DNA of 64,000 bases from Methylobacterium sp. J-077 (GTDB lineage Bacteria > Pseudomonadota > Alphaproteobacteria > Rhizobiales > Beijerinckiaceae), in NCBI RefSeq assembly GCF_022829365.1, contig NZ_JAKSYJ010000119.1, positions 186,001 to 250,000 of the forward strand, given 5' to 3'. The first letter of the stretch is position 1. Each line of letters opens with the position of its first letter. Position numbers and translations under genes: made by a program. Positions 17,963 to 25,193 of this stretch are shown here, one piece after another. Under the pieces are notes generated by a model that ran no database searches, was not told the origin of the DNA, and saw nothing but the letters and a program-made list of their open reading frames with translations.

Positions 17963-19276
17963 TCACATCCGCTGGTCGCGGATGCCGGCGATCAGGAGCG
18001 AGGACGAGCTCCAGAGCACGAAGAAGCAGAAGAACGCCACGATCAGGGTATGGCCCCGCTCGGGGTAGAGGCTGTCGGTCGGCAGGACCGGCGGCACGAA
18101 GGTCGCCAGGAAGATGTGCTGCTTGCTGGCCGAGACCCGGGCGCGGTCGAGCAGCATGTTCGCCGATTCCTCGAGCTTCTCGGCGATGGTCCGCTCGACC
18201 AGCAGGCCCTCGTACTGGAGCAGCGCCTCGGTCAGGTTCGTGCCGCCGCCCGCGGCCGCGCCGGCGTTGGTCAATTCGTCCTGCAGCGTCTTCATCTGCT
18301 GCTCGATGGCCGCCACGTTGGCGGCCAGCGTCTGGATCGAGCGCGAGCGCTCGTCGAGGTTCGAGCCGCGCAGGACCTGCAGGTCGGTCTCGAGCTTCAG
18401 CTTCTCCTTGCGCAGGATCGTCAGGGTGGTGAGTGTCCCCTCGGCCGTCTTGATCGGGTCGATCACGCCCCATTGGTTGCGGAAGCTCTGCAGCCCGAGA
18501 TGCGCCTTGCGCAGGCGCTCCTGCGCCACCGTCGCATCCGCCTGCGCCTGCTTGACCATATCGGCCTGGGCGCGCTTCGAGATGTCGTTGATCAGCGCCT
18601 CGGAGCGGGTCACCACCTCGCGGGCGATGGTCAGGGCGTCCTGCGGCGTGAAGGCGCGCACCGACAGGCGAAGCACGCCCGAGATCGAGTCGATATGCGC
18701 GTCGACGTGCTTGCGCCAGTACTTGGTCAGATCCTCGATCGGGTCGCTCGGATCGAACCGGGCCCAGAAGTCGGCCTCGGGCCTGGAGAACATCTTCGAG
18801 ATGCCGATGCTCTTCTCCAGGGCCTCGACCAGCGTCTGGCTCTCGATGAAGTCGCGGACGATGAAGCTGTCCTGGCTGTTGTGCTTCTGAATCAGGTTCG
18901 TGTACTGGCCGAGCGAGATGTTCTCCATCGGCTCGACGTTGCCGCGCACCGTGAACTGCGCCTCGGCAATGTACTGGTTGGAGGCGAAGCCGAACAAGTA
19001 CAGGCCGACCACCAGGGTCGGCAGCAGCACGAACAGGCTGACGCGGCGGATGACCCGCGAGCCGTAGCTCGACGTGTCCTCCCGACGCTGGCCGAGGCCG
19101 GGCAGCCGGGTCCAGTCGAGACGTGCGCGCGCCGCAGCCACCAGCGCCTGGGCGCCGCGCTTCTCCGGCACCGGACGGATCGTCTCCGCGCCGTGGCGCA
19201 GCTCGGTCATCGTCGATGGTGCGAACGTCACGAGTTCGCCGTCGCGCGTGTCGTCCTTGACGTCGTCGAAGCTCAT
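17963..19276 (-). CDS. Capsule polysaccharide export inner-membrane protein (KpsE/BexC-like)
   Basis: A 437-residue polysaccharide co-polymerase-type protein that links the ABC exporter of a capsule to the outer membrane. After a ~70-residue cytoplasmic stretch comes a membrane helix (~76-96), the Wzz-like ASNQYIAEAQFTVRG segment, long periplasmic coiled coils (~205-370) and a C-terminal helix (~408-428) preceded by PPVLPTDSLYPERG, as in KpsE/CtrB. No kpsM, kpsT or kpsD is nearby, so it stands apart from its exporter. A candidate CtrA box (19365-19379) lies ~90 bases upstream. Confidence 0.88.
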   Translation of the reverse strand: MSFDDVKDDTRDGELVTFAPSTMTELRHGAETIRPVPEKRGAQALVAAARARLDWTRLPGLGQRREDTSSYGSRVIRRVSLFVLLPTLVVGLYLFGFASNQYIAEAQFTVRGNVEPMENISLGQYTNLIQKHNSQDSFIVRDFIESQTLVEALEKSIGISKMFSRPEADFWARFDPSDPIEDLTKYWRKHVDAHIDSISGVLRLSVRAFTPQDALTIAREVVTRSEALINDISKRAQADMVKQAQADATVAQERLRKAHLGLQSFRNQWGVIDPIKTAEGTLTTLTILRKEKLKLETDLQVLRGSNLDERSRSIQTLAANVAAIEQQMKTLQDELTNAGAAAGGGTNLTEALLQYEGLLVERTIAEKLEESANMLLDRARVSASKQHIFLATFVPPVLPTDSLYPERGHTLIVAFFCFFVLWSSSSLLIAGIRDQRM

Positions 19277-19364
19277 CCGCTCACTGTTCCTGGGTCTGCG
19301 CCGGATCCGCCACCGCGAAACCGGCCGGAGGACGGCCCGTGCGCAGTGCCGGAATCCCGTTCTT

Positions 19365-19379
19365 TTAGGCCCTTTTTAA
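19365..19379. promoter_or_regulatory. Candidate CtrA box between kpsE-like and ferredoxin-like genes
   Basis: TTAGGCCCTTTTTAA fits TTAA-N7-TTAA with one mismatch. It lies 89 bases upstream of the kpsE-like start (minus) and 79 bases upstream of the ferredoxin-like start (plus), so it could serve either. Confidence 0.5.
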
Positions 19380-19457
19380 GGCACCGCCCCCCGGCCCTGC
19401 CGCACCGCGGCGACGGGCAACGTAGCCGTCCCCGGTATCGCGCCGTACAGTCTCGCG

Positions 19458-19907
19458 ATGATGACACGCCCAGACGTCTCCCCTGGCCCCGTAAGCCGGC
19501 CCGACGGCCGCCCGGCCAAGACCCCGTCAGCGAAAACCAAGCTCGCCGAGGTGGTGGTGGTGTGCGCCAAATGCGCCAAGCGCCAGGGCCTGCGCCCGCG
19601 GGCGGTGCGGGCGATGCTGAAAGGCGCGGCCAAGCAGGCCGCCAGGGACGGGCTGCTCGCCGGTCGGACCAAGCTGTGCATCGTCGAATCGGGCTGCCTC
19701 GGACCCTGCCCGAAACGCGCCGTGGCCGTGGCCACGGGCGCGAGCCTGGCGGAGGGCCGCGTCGTCCTGCTCGATCCCGAGGCCGCCCCCCAGGAGGCCC
19801 TCGCCGCCGTGCTCCGCCCCGTGCTACCGCGGCGGCGCGCCCCCGAATTCGGCCCCAATACCCCCCTAGCGGCGGTGCCACCTGCCGAATCGCCGCCGGA
19901 TGCTTGA
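19458..19907 (+). CDS. Thioredoxin-like [2Fe-2S] ferredoxin-domain protein
   Basis: A 149-residue protein with the Cys pattern of small thioredoxin-fold [2Fe-2S] ferredoxins: Cys36 and Cys39 (VVVCAKCAKRQGL), then Cys74, Cys80 and Cys84 (KLCIVESGCLGPCPKRAV). The ends are Pro/Ala-rich and of low complexity. The centre is basic. A redox role is likely but partners are unknown; it lies 63 bases before the HpnL-like gene on the same strand. Confidence 0.7.
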   Translation: MMTRPDVSPGPVSRPDGRPAKTPSAKTKLAEVVVVCAKCAKRQGLRPRAVRAMLKGAAKQAARDGLLAGRTKLCIVESGCLGPCPKRAVAVATGASLAEGRVVLLDPEAAPQEALAAVLRPVLPRRRAPEFGPNTPLAAVPPAESPPDA

Positions 19908-19970
19908 CTGGCGCAACCTGGAGCGCTCGCCCTTGCCCGCCACTCGGCGCACATCCCCCACGGTCCGGCC

Positions 19971-21026
19971 GTGAGCGGCGACCGCGCCTCCCCGATGCGC
20001 CGCCTCGGCCTCGCCGCGGTGCGCCGGCTGCCCCTGATCGGCACGCTGATCGGCCTTGGCCTCGCGATCTGGCTCGTGGCGACCAACGATCTCTCCGCCG
20101 TGGCCGCGGCGTTCGGGCGGATCGGGCTCGTAGGATTCGCCGGCGTAACGTTGGTCCGGGCGCTGGTGGTGCTGGTCTGCGGCCTCGCCTGGGCGCGCAT
20201 CCTGGACGGGCTGTCGCCCGCCCCGGCCTCGTCCTGCCTGATCCTGCGCTTCGTGCGCGAGGGCATCAACGTCCTGCTGCCCGTGGCCTCGGTCGGCGGC
20301 GACGTGCTCGGGGCGCGGCTCCTGACCTTCTGGGGCGTGACCGGAACCCTGGCGGCGGCCTCGGTGCTCGCCGACCTGCTGTTCCAGGTCGGCACGCTGG
20401 CACTGTTCGCCGGCCTCGGCGCCGGCTTGCTGAGCCGGGTCGAGGGGCCGGCGGCCGCCGAGCTGGCGCAGTGGACCCTGCGGACCTTGGCGGTGGCAGG
20501 CCTCGCGGTGGCGGCCTTCTTCGCGCTCCAGCGCACCGGGATCGTGCGTGTCCTCGAGGATCGCGTCGCTGCTCTGGGCCGGCGCTTCGTGCGCGAGACC
20601 GAGACCCGTCCGGAGCCAGCACCGCGGATCCAGGGGGCGCTCGACACGGTCTGGGCGGCGGGACGCCGGGGCCGCCTGGCCCAGTCCTTCGCCCTGCACG
20701 CCCTGGCCTGGCTGCTCGGCGCCGCCGAGGTCGCGGTCGTCCTCACCTGCATCGGCGTCGGCCCGATCAGCCTGTCCGAGATCCTGGTGATCGAGGCGCT
20801 CAGCCAGGCGATCAAGGCCGCCGCCTTCCTGGTGCCGAGCGGGCTCGGCGTGCAGGAAGGCGGCCTCGTGCTGGTCTGCGGCCTGTTCGGGATCGATGCC
20901 GGCACGGCGATCGCCCTCTCCCTCGCCCGCCGGATCCCCGATGTCGTGCTCGGCCTGCCGGCGCTGCTGGTCTGGCAGAATCTCGAGGCGCGGCGCACGG
21001 GCGTGCGGCCGGCAACCCCCACCTGA
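19971..21026 (+). CDS. Flippase-like membrane protein (UPF0104/HpnL-like)
   Basis: A 351-residue polytopic membrane protein with about eight helices. The N-terminal helix pair (PLIGTLIGLGLAIWLVATND), the SVGGDVLGARLL segment, EALSQAIKAAAFLVPSGLGV and QEGGLVLVCGLFG are features of the family that includes the membrane part of lysyl-PG synthase and HpnL, a protein linked to hopanoid handling. Substrate is not proven here and no hpn genes are adjacent. I use the GTG at 19971; an ATG at 19995 is an alternative. It runs directly into fliP with an 8- or 17-base gap. Confidence 0.82.
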   Translation: MSGDRASPMRRLGLAAVRRLPLIGTLIGLGLAIWLVATNDLSAVAAAFGRIGLVGFAGVTLVRALVVLVCGLAWARILDGLSPAPASSCLILRFVREGINVLLPVASVGGDVLGARLLTFWGVTGTLAAASVLADLLFQVGTLALFAGLGAGLLSRVEGPAAAELAQWTLRTLAVAGLAVAAFFALQRTGIVRVLEDRVAALGRRFVRETETRPEPAPRIQGALDTVWAAGRRGRLAQSFALHALAWLLGAAEVAVVLTCIGVGPISLSEILVIEALSQAIKAAAFLVPSGLGVQEGGLVLVCGLFGIDAGTAIALSLARRIPDVVLGLPALLVWQNLEARRTGVRPATPT

Positions 21027-21043
21027 GACAATCCGTGACCCCG

Positions 21044-21817
21044 ATGACCGACGCGCCGAAGCGCGACACGCCGGGCCGCACGGCCCGCAACCGCCGCGTG
21101 CTAGGCGCCGTCGTCCTGGCCGGCATTCTGCTGGCCGCCGGACCGGCGCTCGCCCAGAGCCTCAGCGTCGATCTCGGCGCGGGCGGCACCACCGAGCGGG
21201 CGCTGCAGCTCGTCGCGCTGATCACCGTCTTGGCGGTGGCGCCCTCGGTGCTGGTGATGGCCACCGCCTTCACCCGGATCGTCGTCGTGCTGTCGATCCT
21301 GCGCTCGGCGCTCGGCACCCAGACGGCGCCGCCGACCGCGGTGATCGTCAGCCTCGCGCTGTTCCTGACCGCCTTCGTGATGGCCCCCACCGGGCGCGCC
21401 GCCTACAGCGCCGGAATCGAGCCCCTGGTCGCCGGGCGGATAACTCAGGCCCAGGCCTTCGAGCGGGCCTCGGCGCCGTTCAAGACGTTCATGCTGAAGA
21501 ACGTCCGCGAGAAGGACCTGAAGCTGTTCCTCGACCTCGCCAAGGTGCCGGTGCCGAAGGGCCCAGAGGATGTCGGACTGGAGATCGTGACCCCGGCCTT
21601 CATGATCTCGGAGTTGCGCCGCGCCTTCGAGATCGGGTTCCTGCTGTTCATCCCGTTCCTGATCATCGACCTCGTAGTCGCCTCGGTGCTGATGGCGGTG
21701 GGCATGATGATGGTGCCGCCGGCGACCGTCGCGCTACCGTTCAAGCTGATCTTCTTCGTGCTGGTCGATGGCTGGACCCTGGTCGCCGGATCGCTGGTGC
21801 AGAGCTACGGCGGATAG
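21044..21817 (+). CDS. fliP: Flagellar type III export protein FliP
   Basis: A 257-residue core channel protein of the flagellar export gate. A cleavable signal peptide (~residues 20-38, ending ALAQ) is followed by the conserved SVLVMATAFTRIVVVLSILR, GTQTAPPTAVIVSLALFLT, PAFMISELRRAFEIGFLLFI and the C-terminal MMMVPPATVALPFKLIFFVL. I use the ATG at 21044; a GTG 9 bases upstream is possible. It is detached from the main flagellar cluster by ~3.6 kb and no fliQ or fliR follows. Confidence 0.95.
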   Translation: MTDAPKRDTPGRTARNRRVLGAVVLAGILLAAGPALAQSLSVDLGAGGTTERALQLVALITVLAVAPSVLVMATAFTRIVVVLSILRSALGTQTAPPTAVIVSLALFLTAFVMAPTGRAAYSAGIEPLVAGRITQAQAFERASAPFKTFMLKNVREKDLKLFLDLAKVPVPKGPEDVGLEIVTPAFMISELRRAFEIGFLLFIPFLIIDLVVASVLMAVGMMMVPPATVALPFKLIFFVLVDGWTLVAGSLVQSYGG

Positions 21818-21855
21818 ATTCGTTAAGACGAGCGTATAGAGTCCTGAAGGCTGTT

Positions 21856-21870
21856 TTAACTCGGGTTTAG
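21856..21870 (+). promoter_or_regulatory. Candidate CtrA box upstream of tad genes
   Basis: TTAACTCGGGTTTAG fits TTAA-N7-TTAA with one mismatch (TTAG) and lies 23 bases before the first TadE-like start, in a 75-base gap after fliP. Pilus genes of Caulobacter are CtrA targets. Confidence 0.55.
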
Positions 21871-21892
21871 CAATCTCTTGCTAACAGAGCGC

Positions 21893-22438
21893 ATGTTTCT
21901 CGTGCGCCATTATGTTCTCGATCGAAGAGGGGCGGCAGCGGTCGAATTCGCCCTGGTGGCGATGCTGTTTATCCTGGTCGTCCTCTTCATCATGACCGTG
22001 GCTACGATCCTGTTTATCAATCAAGCCCTCGATTACGCCACGAGCCGGGCCGCCCGGCAGATCCTCACCGGCGCAGCCCAGGCAAGCGCCCTCGACCAGG
22101 CCGGTTTCAGAACGTCGCTGTGCCAAAACCTGCCGGCATCGCTGAAATGCAGCAACCTCGTCATCAACCTGTACGTGGTGCCGACCGGAACGTCACCGAG
22201 CAGTTACTACAACTACGTGAAGTCCGACCTCAGCGGCCTGGTGATCCCGCCGCTCACCCCGAGCTCCGGTCAGTACACCCTCGGCACACGGGGGCAGTTC
22301 CAGTATCTGCAGGTGATCTATCCGATCACCTTCCTGCCTTCCGTCTTCGCGTCGATGCTCGGCAGCGGCGCGACCTTCAACGGCGCGCCGGCCTACCTGA
22401 CGATCTCGACGGCGGCGTTCCGCAACGAGCTGTTCTGA
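21893..22438 (+). CDS. TadE-like pilus assembly protein
   Basis: A 181-residue pseudopilin-like protein of the Flp/Tad pilus system. The N-terminal RRGAAAVEFALVAMLFILVV is the TadE signature (Glu in the helix, processed by the prepilin peptidase in this class), followed by one membrane helix and an extracytoplasmic region with two Cys. Start ATG at 21893 with AGAG upstream; a TTG at 21878 is less likely. The stop overlaps the next start (TGATG). Confidence 0.85.
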   Translation: MFLVRHYVLDRRGAAAVEFALVAMLFILVVLFIMTVATILFINQALDYATSRAARQILTGAAQASALDQAGFRTSLCQNLPASLKCSNLVINLYVVPTGTSPSSYYNYVKSDLSGLVIPPLTPSSGQYTLGTRGQFQYLQVIYPITFLPSVFASMLGSGATFNGAPAYLTISTAAFRNELF

Positions 22439-23145
22439 TGGCGGGCCGTTTGCCCTCGGCGACGCGCTTCCTCGGCGACACGCGGGCGGTCTCGGCGCTC
22501 GAGTTCGCCCTGATCCTGCCGGTGCTGCTGATCCTGATGCTCGGCGGGATCCAGCTGACCACCTACGTCAACGCCAGCCGCAAGGTGGAGTTGATCGCCC
22601 AGTCGATCAGCCAGATGGTCTCCCAGGCGATGCCGCCCGCGGGCTCCAATGTGGCGACCGTCAACGCCACCGATCTGCACTTCAGCTACGATTCCACCCT
22701 GGTCCTGTTCCCGTACCTGATGAAGGACGCGCCGCGGCAGGGCCTGCAATGGTGGCAGGACATCGCCATCACCTACGCCGCCATAGCCTTCACACAGACG
22801 GCGTCGAACTGCACGGGCACCGACCTGAGCGCCTGCTACACGGCCGCCGTGGCCTGGACGAGCTCGGGCACCACCGGCGGCAATTACCGGCCCTGCGTGG
22901 TCCCGCAGCTTCCCGCCGCCGACACCGCCCCGCCCAATCGGACGACGCTGCCCCGCTCGGTGTTCGGGCCCGGCTCGATCGTCGCGGTGGACGTGGTCTT
23001 CACCTTCCGGCCGTCCTTCGGCGCGCGGTTCATCCCCGCCGTGCGGATCGCCCGCTCGATGTACGTGCAGCCGCGCTACGCCGCGCTGGTCAATTTCGAC
23101 CCGACGGGCAACGATGGGATCGCCGTGAAATGCCCGGGCTTCTGA
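22438..23145 (+). CDS. Second TadE/TadF-like pilus assembly protein
   Basis: A 235-residue protein with an N-terminal RAVSALEFALILPVLLILM TadE-type segment and membrane helix (~residues 20-40), then an extracytoplasmic region with several Cys (NCTGTDLSACYTAA, RPCVV) and a last Cys three residues from the end. It likely acts as TadF/TadE minor pilin. It overlaps the previous gene by one base and the next by 16 bases, so the three tad genes are translationally coupled. Confidence 0.84.
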   Translation: MAGRLPSATRFLGDTRAVSALEFALILPVLLILMLGGIQLTTYVNASRKVELIAQSISQMVSQAMPPAGSNVATVNATDLHFSYDSTLVLFPYLMKDAPRQGLQWWQDIAITYAAIAFTQTASNCTGTDLSACYTAAVAWTSSGTTGGNYRPCVVPQLPAADTAPPNRTTLPRSVFGPGSIVAVDVVFTFRPSFGARFIPAVRIARSMYVQPRYAALVNFDPTGNDGIAVKCPGF

Positions 23146-24584
23146 ACCGCGCATCGCGCCTCCGCGCCTGGACGACAGGCTTGGCGCGCGGGCGCTCCGG
23201 AAACGTGACGATCCTGTTCGCCCTGAGCCTGCTGCCGATGGTCGGCCTGATCGGCTACGGGGTCGATTACGGCGTGGCGATCACCGACAAGGCGAAGCTC
23301 GACGCCGCCGCGGATGCCGCCGCGATCGCCGCGGTGGCGACCGCCAAGGCCTACATCGCCGCCAACCCAAGCCAGGCGAACGTCACCGCCAACGCCATCG
23401 CGGCCGGCATCGCCCAGGCGACGAGCGCTTTCAACGTCAATATCGGCACCGTGCCGTTCGCACAGGTGCAGCTTCAGACGCCGCAGCTGGTGCGCACCAG
23501 CCAGACGCTCAAGTCGACCATCATTTACAGTGCCACGGTGAGAAACAATTTCGGGGCCATCTTCCGGAGCCCGACCACGACCTTCTCCAACACGGTCACG
23601 GCCTCGGCCGACCTCGCGAGCTATCTCGACTTCTACCTGTTGCTTGACGTGTCGGGCTCGATGGGCCTGCCCGCGACCACGGCCGGGATGAGCCAGCTCG
23701 CCGCCAAGAACAACGACCTGAACTCCGACTACAAGCAGGGCTGCCAATTCGCCTGCCACTACCCGAACAACAACGGCTGGAATCTGGCCGCCGGCAAGAT
23801 CCAGCTGCGCTCCGACGCGCTGAACAGCGCAGTCTGCTCGCTGATCCAGCAGGCCTCCACCCCGTCGGTGACGAGCCAGTACCGCGTCGGCCTGTACCCG
23901 TTCATCAACCAGATGGGCACGCTCGCCGACATCAACAGTTCCATCGCCACCCTGAACACCGCGGCCGATTGCGCCGACACGACGCCATGGCCACTCGCCC
24001 TGACCAAGCTGCTCGATACCGGAACCACCCAACTCTACACGAACAACGATCCGAGCACCGGCACAGGCTCAGGCGGCACGCATTTCGAGGTCGTCCTGCC
24101 GCAGATGAAGACTGCCATCACCAATGCCGGTGGGTTCGGCGACGGCTCCAGCATCAGCGCGCGCAAGCCGTTCGTCTTCCTCGTCACCGACGGGATGCAG
24201 AACGGGCAGCACTATTCCGTCACCAAGAACGGGAAATACTACTACCCGGGCAATCCTTCGACCTTCCCGGGCTACACCGCCGGCAATTTCGACGGCTCCT
24301 CACCGGCGCAGATCGATCCGTCGCTCTGCACCGCGCTGAAGAGTGCCGGCGCGACGATCTCGATCCTCTACATCCCCTACAACATCATCACCTTCACGGA
24401 TTACGGCGGGACCGTCGCCGCCGAGAACAAGAAGGTGAATGCCTTCAGCCCGACCCTGGCGACGCCCCTGCAAAGCTGCGCCTCGCCGGGATATTTCTAC
24501 ACGGCCAACAGCCCCGACGACATCAAGAATTCCCTGAATGCGATGTTCTACCAGGCGCTGCAGGTGGCACGTCTGACGCAGTAA
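23130..24584 (+). CDS. TadG-like pilus assembly protein with von Willebrand A domain
   Basis: A 484-residue protein. The N-terminal helix RSGNVTILFALSLLPMVGLI and the following KLDAAADAAAIAAVATAKAY are the Tad_N module; a von Willebrand A domain starts at DFYLLLDVSGSMGLP (MIDAS DxSxS) and continues to KPFVFLVTDGMQN. Five or more Cys suggest disulfides in the extracytoplasmic part. It is the third gene of the tad run and ends 29 bases before a family A palindrome. The other tad/cpa genes (ATPase, secretin, pilin) are not in the window. Confidence 0.88.
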   Translation: MPGLLNRASRLRAWTTGLARGRSGNVTILFALSLLPMVGLIGYGVDYGVAITDKAKLDAAADAAAIAAVATAKAYIAANPSQANVTANAIAAGIAQATSAFNVNIGTVPFAQVQLQTPQLVRTSQTLKSTIIYSATVRNNFGAIFRSPTTTFSNTVTASADLASYLDFYLLLDVSGSMGLPATTAGMSQLAAKNNDLNSDYKQGCQFACHYPNNNGWNLAAGKIQLRSDALNSAVCSLIQQASTPSVTSQYRVGLYPFINQMGTLADINSSIATLNTAADCADTTPWPLALTKLLDTGTTQLYTNNDPSTGTGSGGTHFEVVLPQMKTAITNAGGFGDGSSISARKPFVFLVTDGMQNGQHYSVTKNGKYYYPGNPSTFPGYTAGNFDGSSPAQIDPSLCTALKSAGATISILYIPYNIITFTDYGGTVAAENKKVNAFSPTLATPLQSCASPGYFYTANSPDDIKNSLNAMFYQALQVARLTQ

Positions 24585-24612
24585 GGGCTGACTTCTCCCA
24601 GTAACCCTCACT

Positions 24613-24703
24613 GTCATCGCGAGCGCAGCGAAGCAACCTCGGGAAGCGCCACCTTCGGGGATCGCGCGTTGCACTGGGTTGCTTCGCTGCGCTCGCAATG
24701 ACG
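24613..24703. repeat. Palindromic intergenic repeat, family A, copy 2
   Basis: Arms start GTCATCGCGAGCGCAGCGAA and end TTCGCTGCGCTCGCAATGAC, with a centre close to that of 17456-17547 (GGGGATCGCGCG shared). It lies between the convergent tadG and P-loop-like genes. Confidence 0.85.
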
Positions 24704-24726
24704 CGCGGGGCGATTGAGGCCCAAGT

Positions 24727-25185
24727 TCACGCCTCGACGATCCGCGCTTCCGAAAACCCCTCCCCGTGCGTCGGTGGCTCGAACAGGCGCGCGACAGAGC
24801 GGATGCTCGCCTCCGGGACGATCCGGTGCGCCCGCCGCTGCCGGTTCCGCTCCAGGGCCACTTCGAGCGGCACGCGGATCCAGACGGCCTCCACGGGGAC
24901 GCCGTGACCGCGCGCGATCGCAATGATCGGCGCCCGGTGCCGCGCCCCGGGAAGGGCCATGTCGACAGAGATGCCGCCGGCGTCCTGATCCTGACCGGCG
25001 GTCCCGCACGACTGCCCCGCCCCCTGCAATCCGCAGACGATCACCACCTGGTCGATGCGCCCGCCCGCGAGCGCCTGCTCCAGCGCCGCATAAGCCAGGC
25101 GCCACGCCTCGGCGTTGCGCTCCGGCGTCCAGACACGTCCGGCTTCGGTTTCGAGGAACCTGTCCGGGTCGATCACCAGAGACAT
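24727..25185 (-). CDS. Small P-loop kinase-like protein with altered Walker A
   Basis: A 152-residue protein that resembles AAA/zeta-toxin-like small kinases: a nucleotide-binding start VVIVCGLQGAGQS, a middle ISVDMALPGARHRAPIIAIAR, then VWIRVPLEVALERNRQRR, which looks like a lid region. The Walker A Lys is replaced by Gln (GAGQS), and the residues that follow (CGTAGQDQDAG) look unlike the usual helix. It may be inactive or decaying. It starts at ATG 25185, 8 bases after the stop of the giant TPR gene, so they are likely co-transcribed. Substrate unknown. Confidence 0.65.
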   Translation of the reverse strand: MSLVIDPDRFLETEAGRVWTPERNAEAWRLAYAALEQALAGGRIDQVVIVCGLQGAGQSCGTAGQDQDAGGISVDMALPGARHRAPIIAIARGHGVPVEAVWIRVPLEVALERNRQRRAHRIVPEASIRSVARLFEPPTHGEGFSEARIVEA

Positions 25186-25193
25186 CGGGCGGC

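Noticed and set aside
18050..21817. A 1255-codon plus-strand open frame covering kpsE antisense, the HpnL-like gene and fliP
   Set aside because: Only its last 257 codons (fliP) look like protein. The rest is a GC-driven open frame opposite or out of phase with clear genes.
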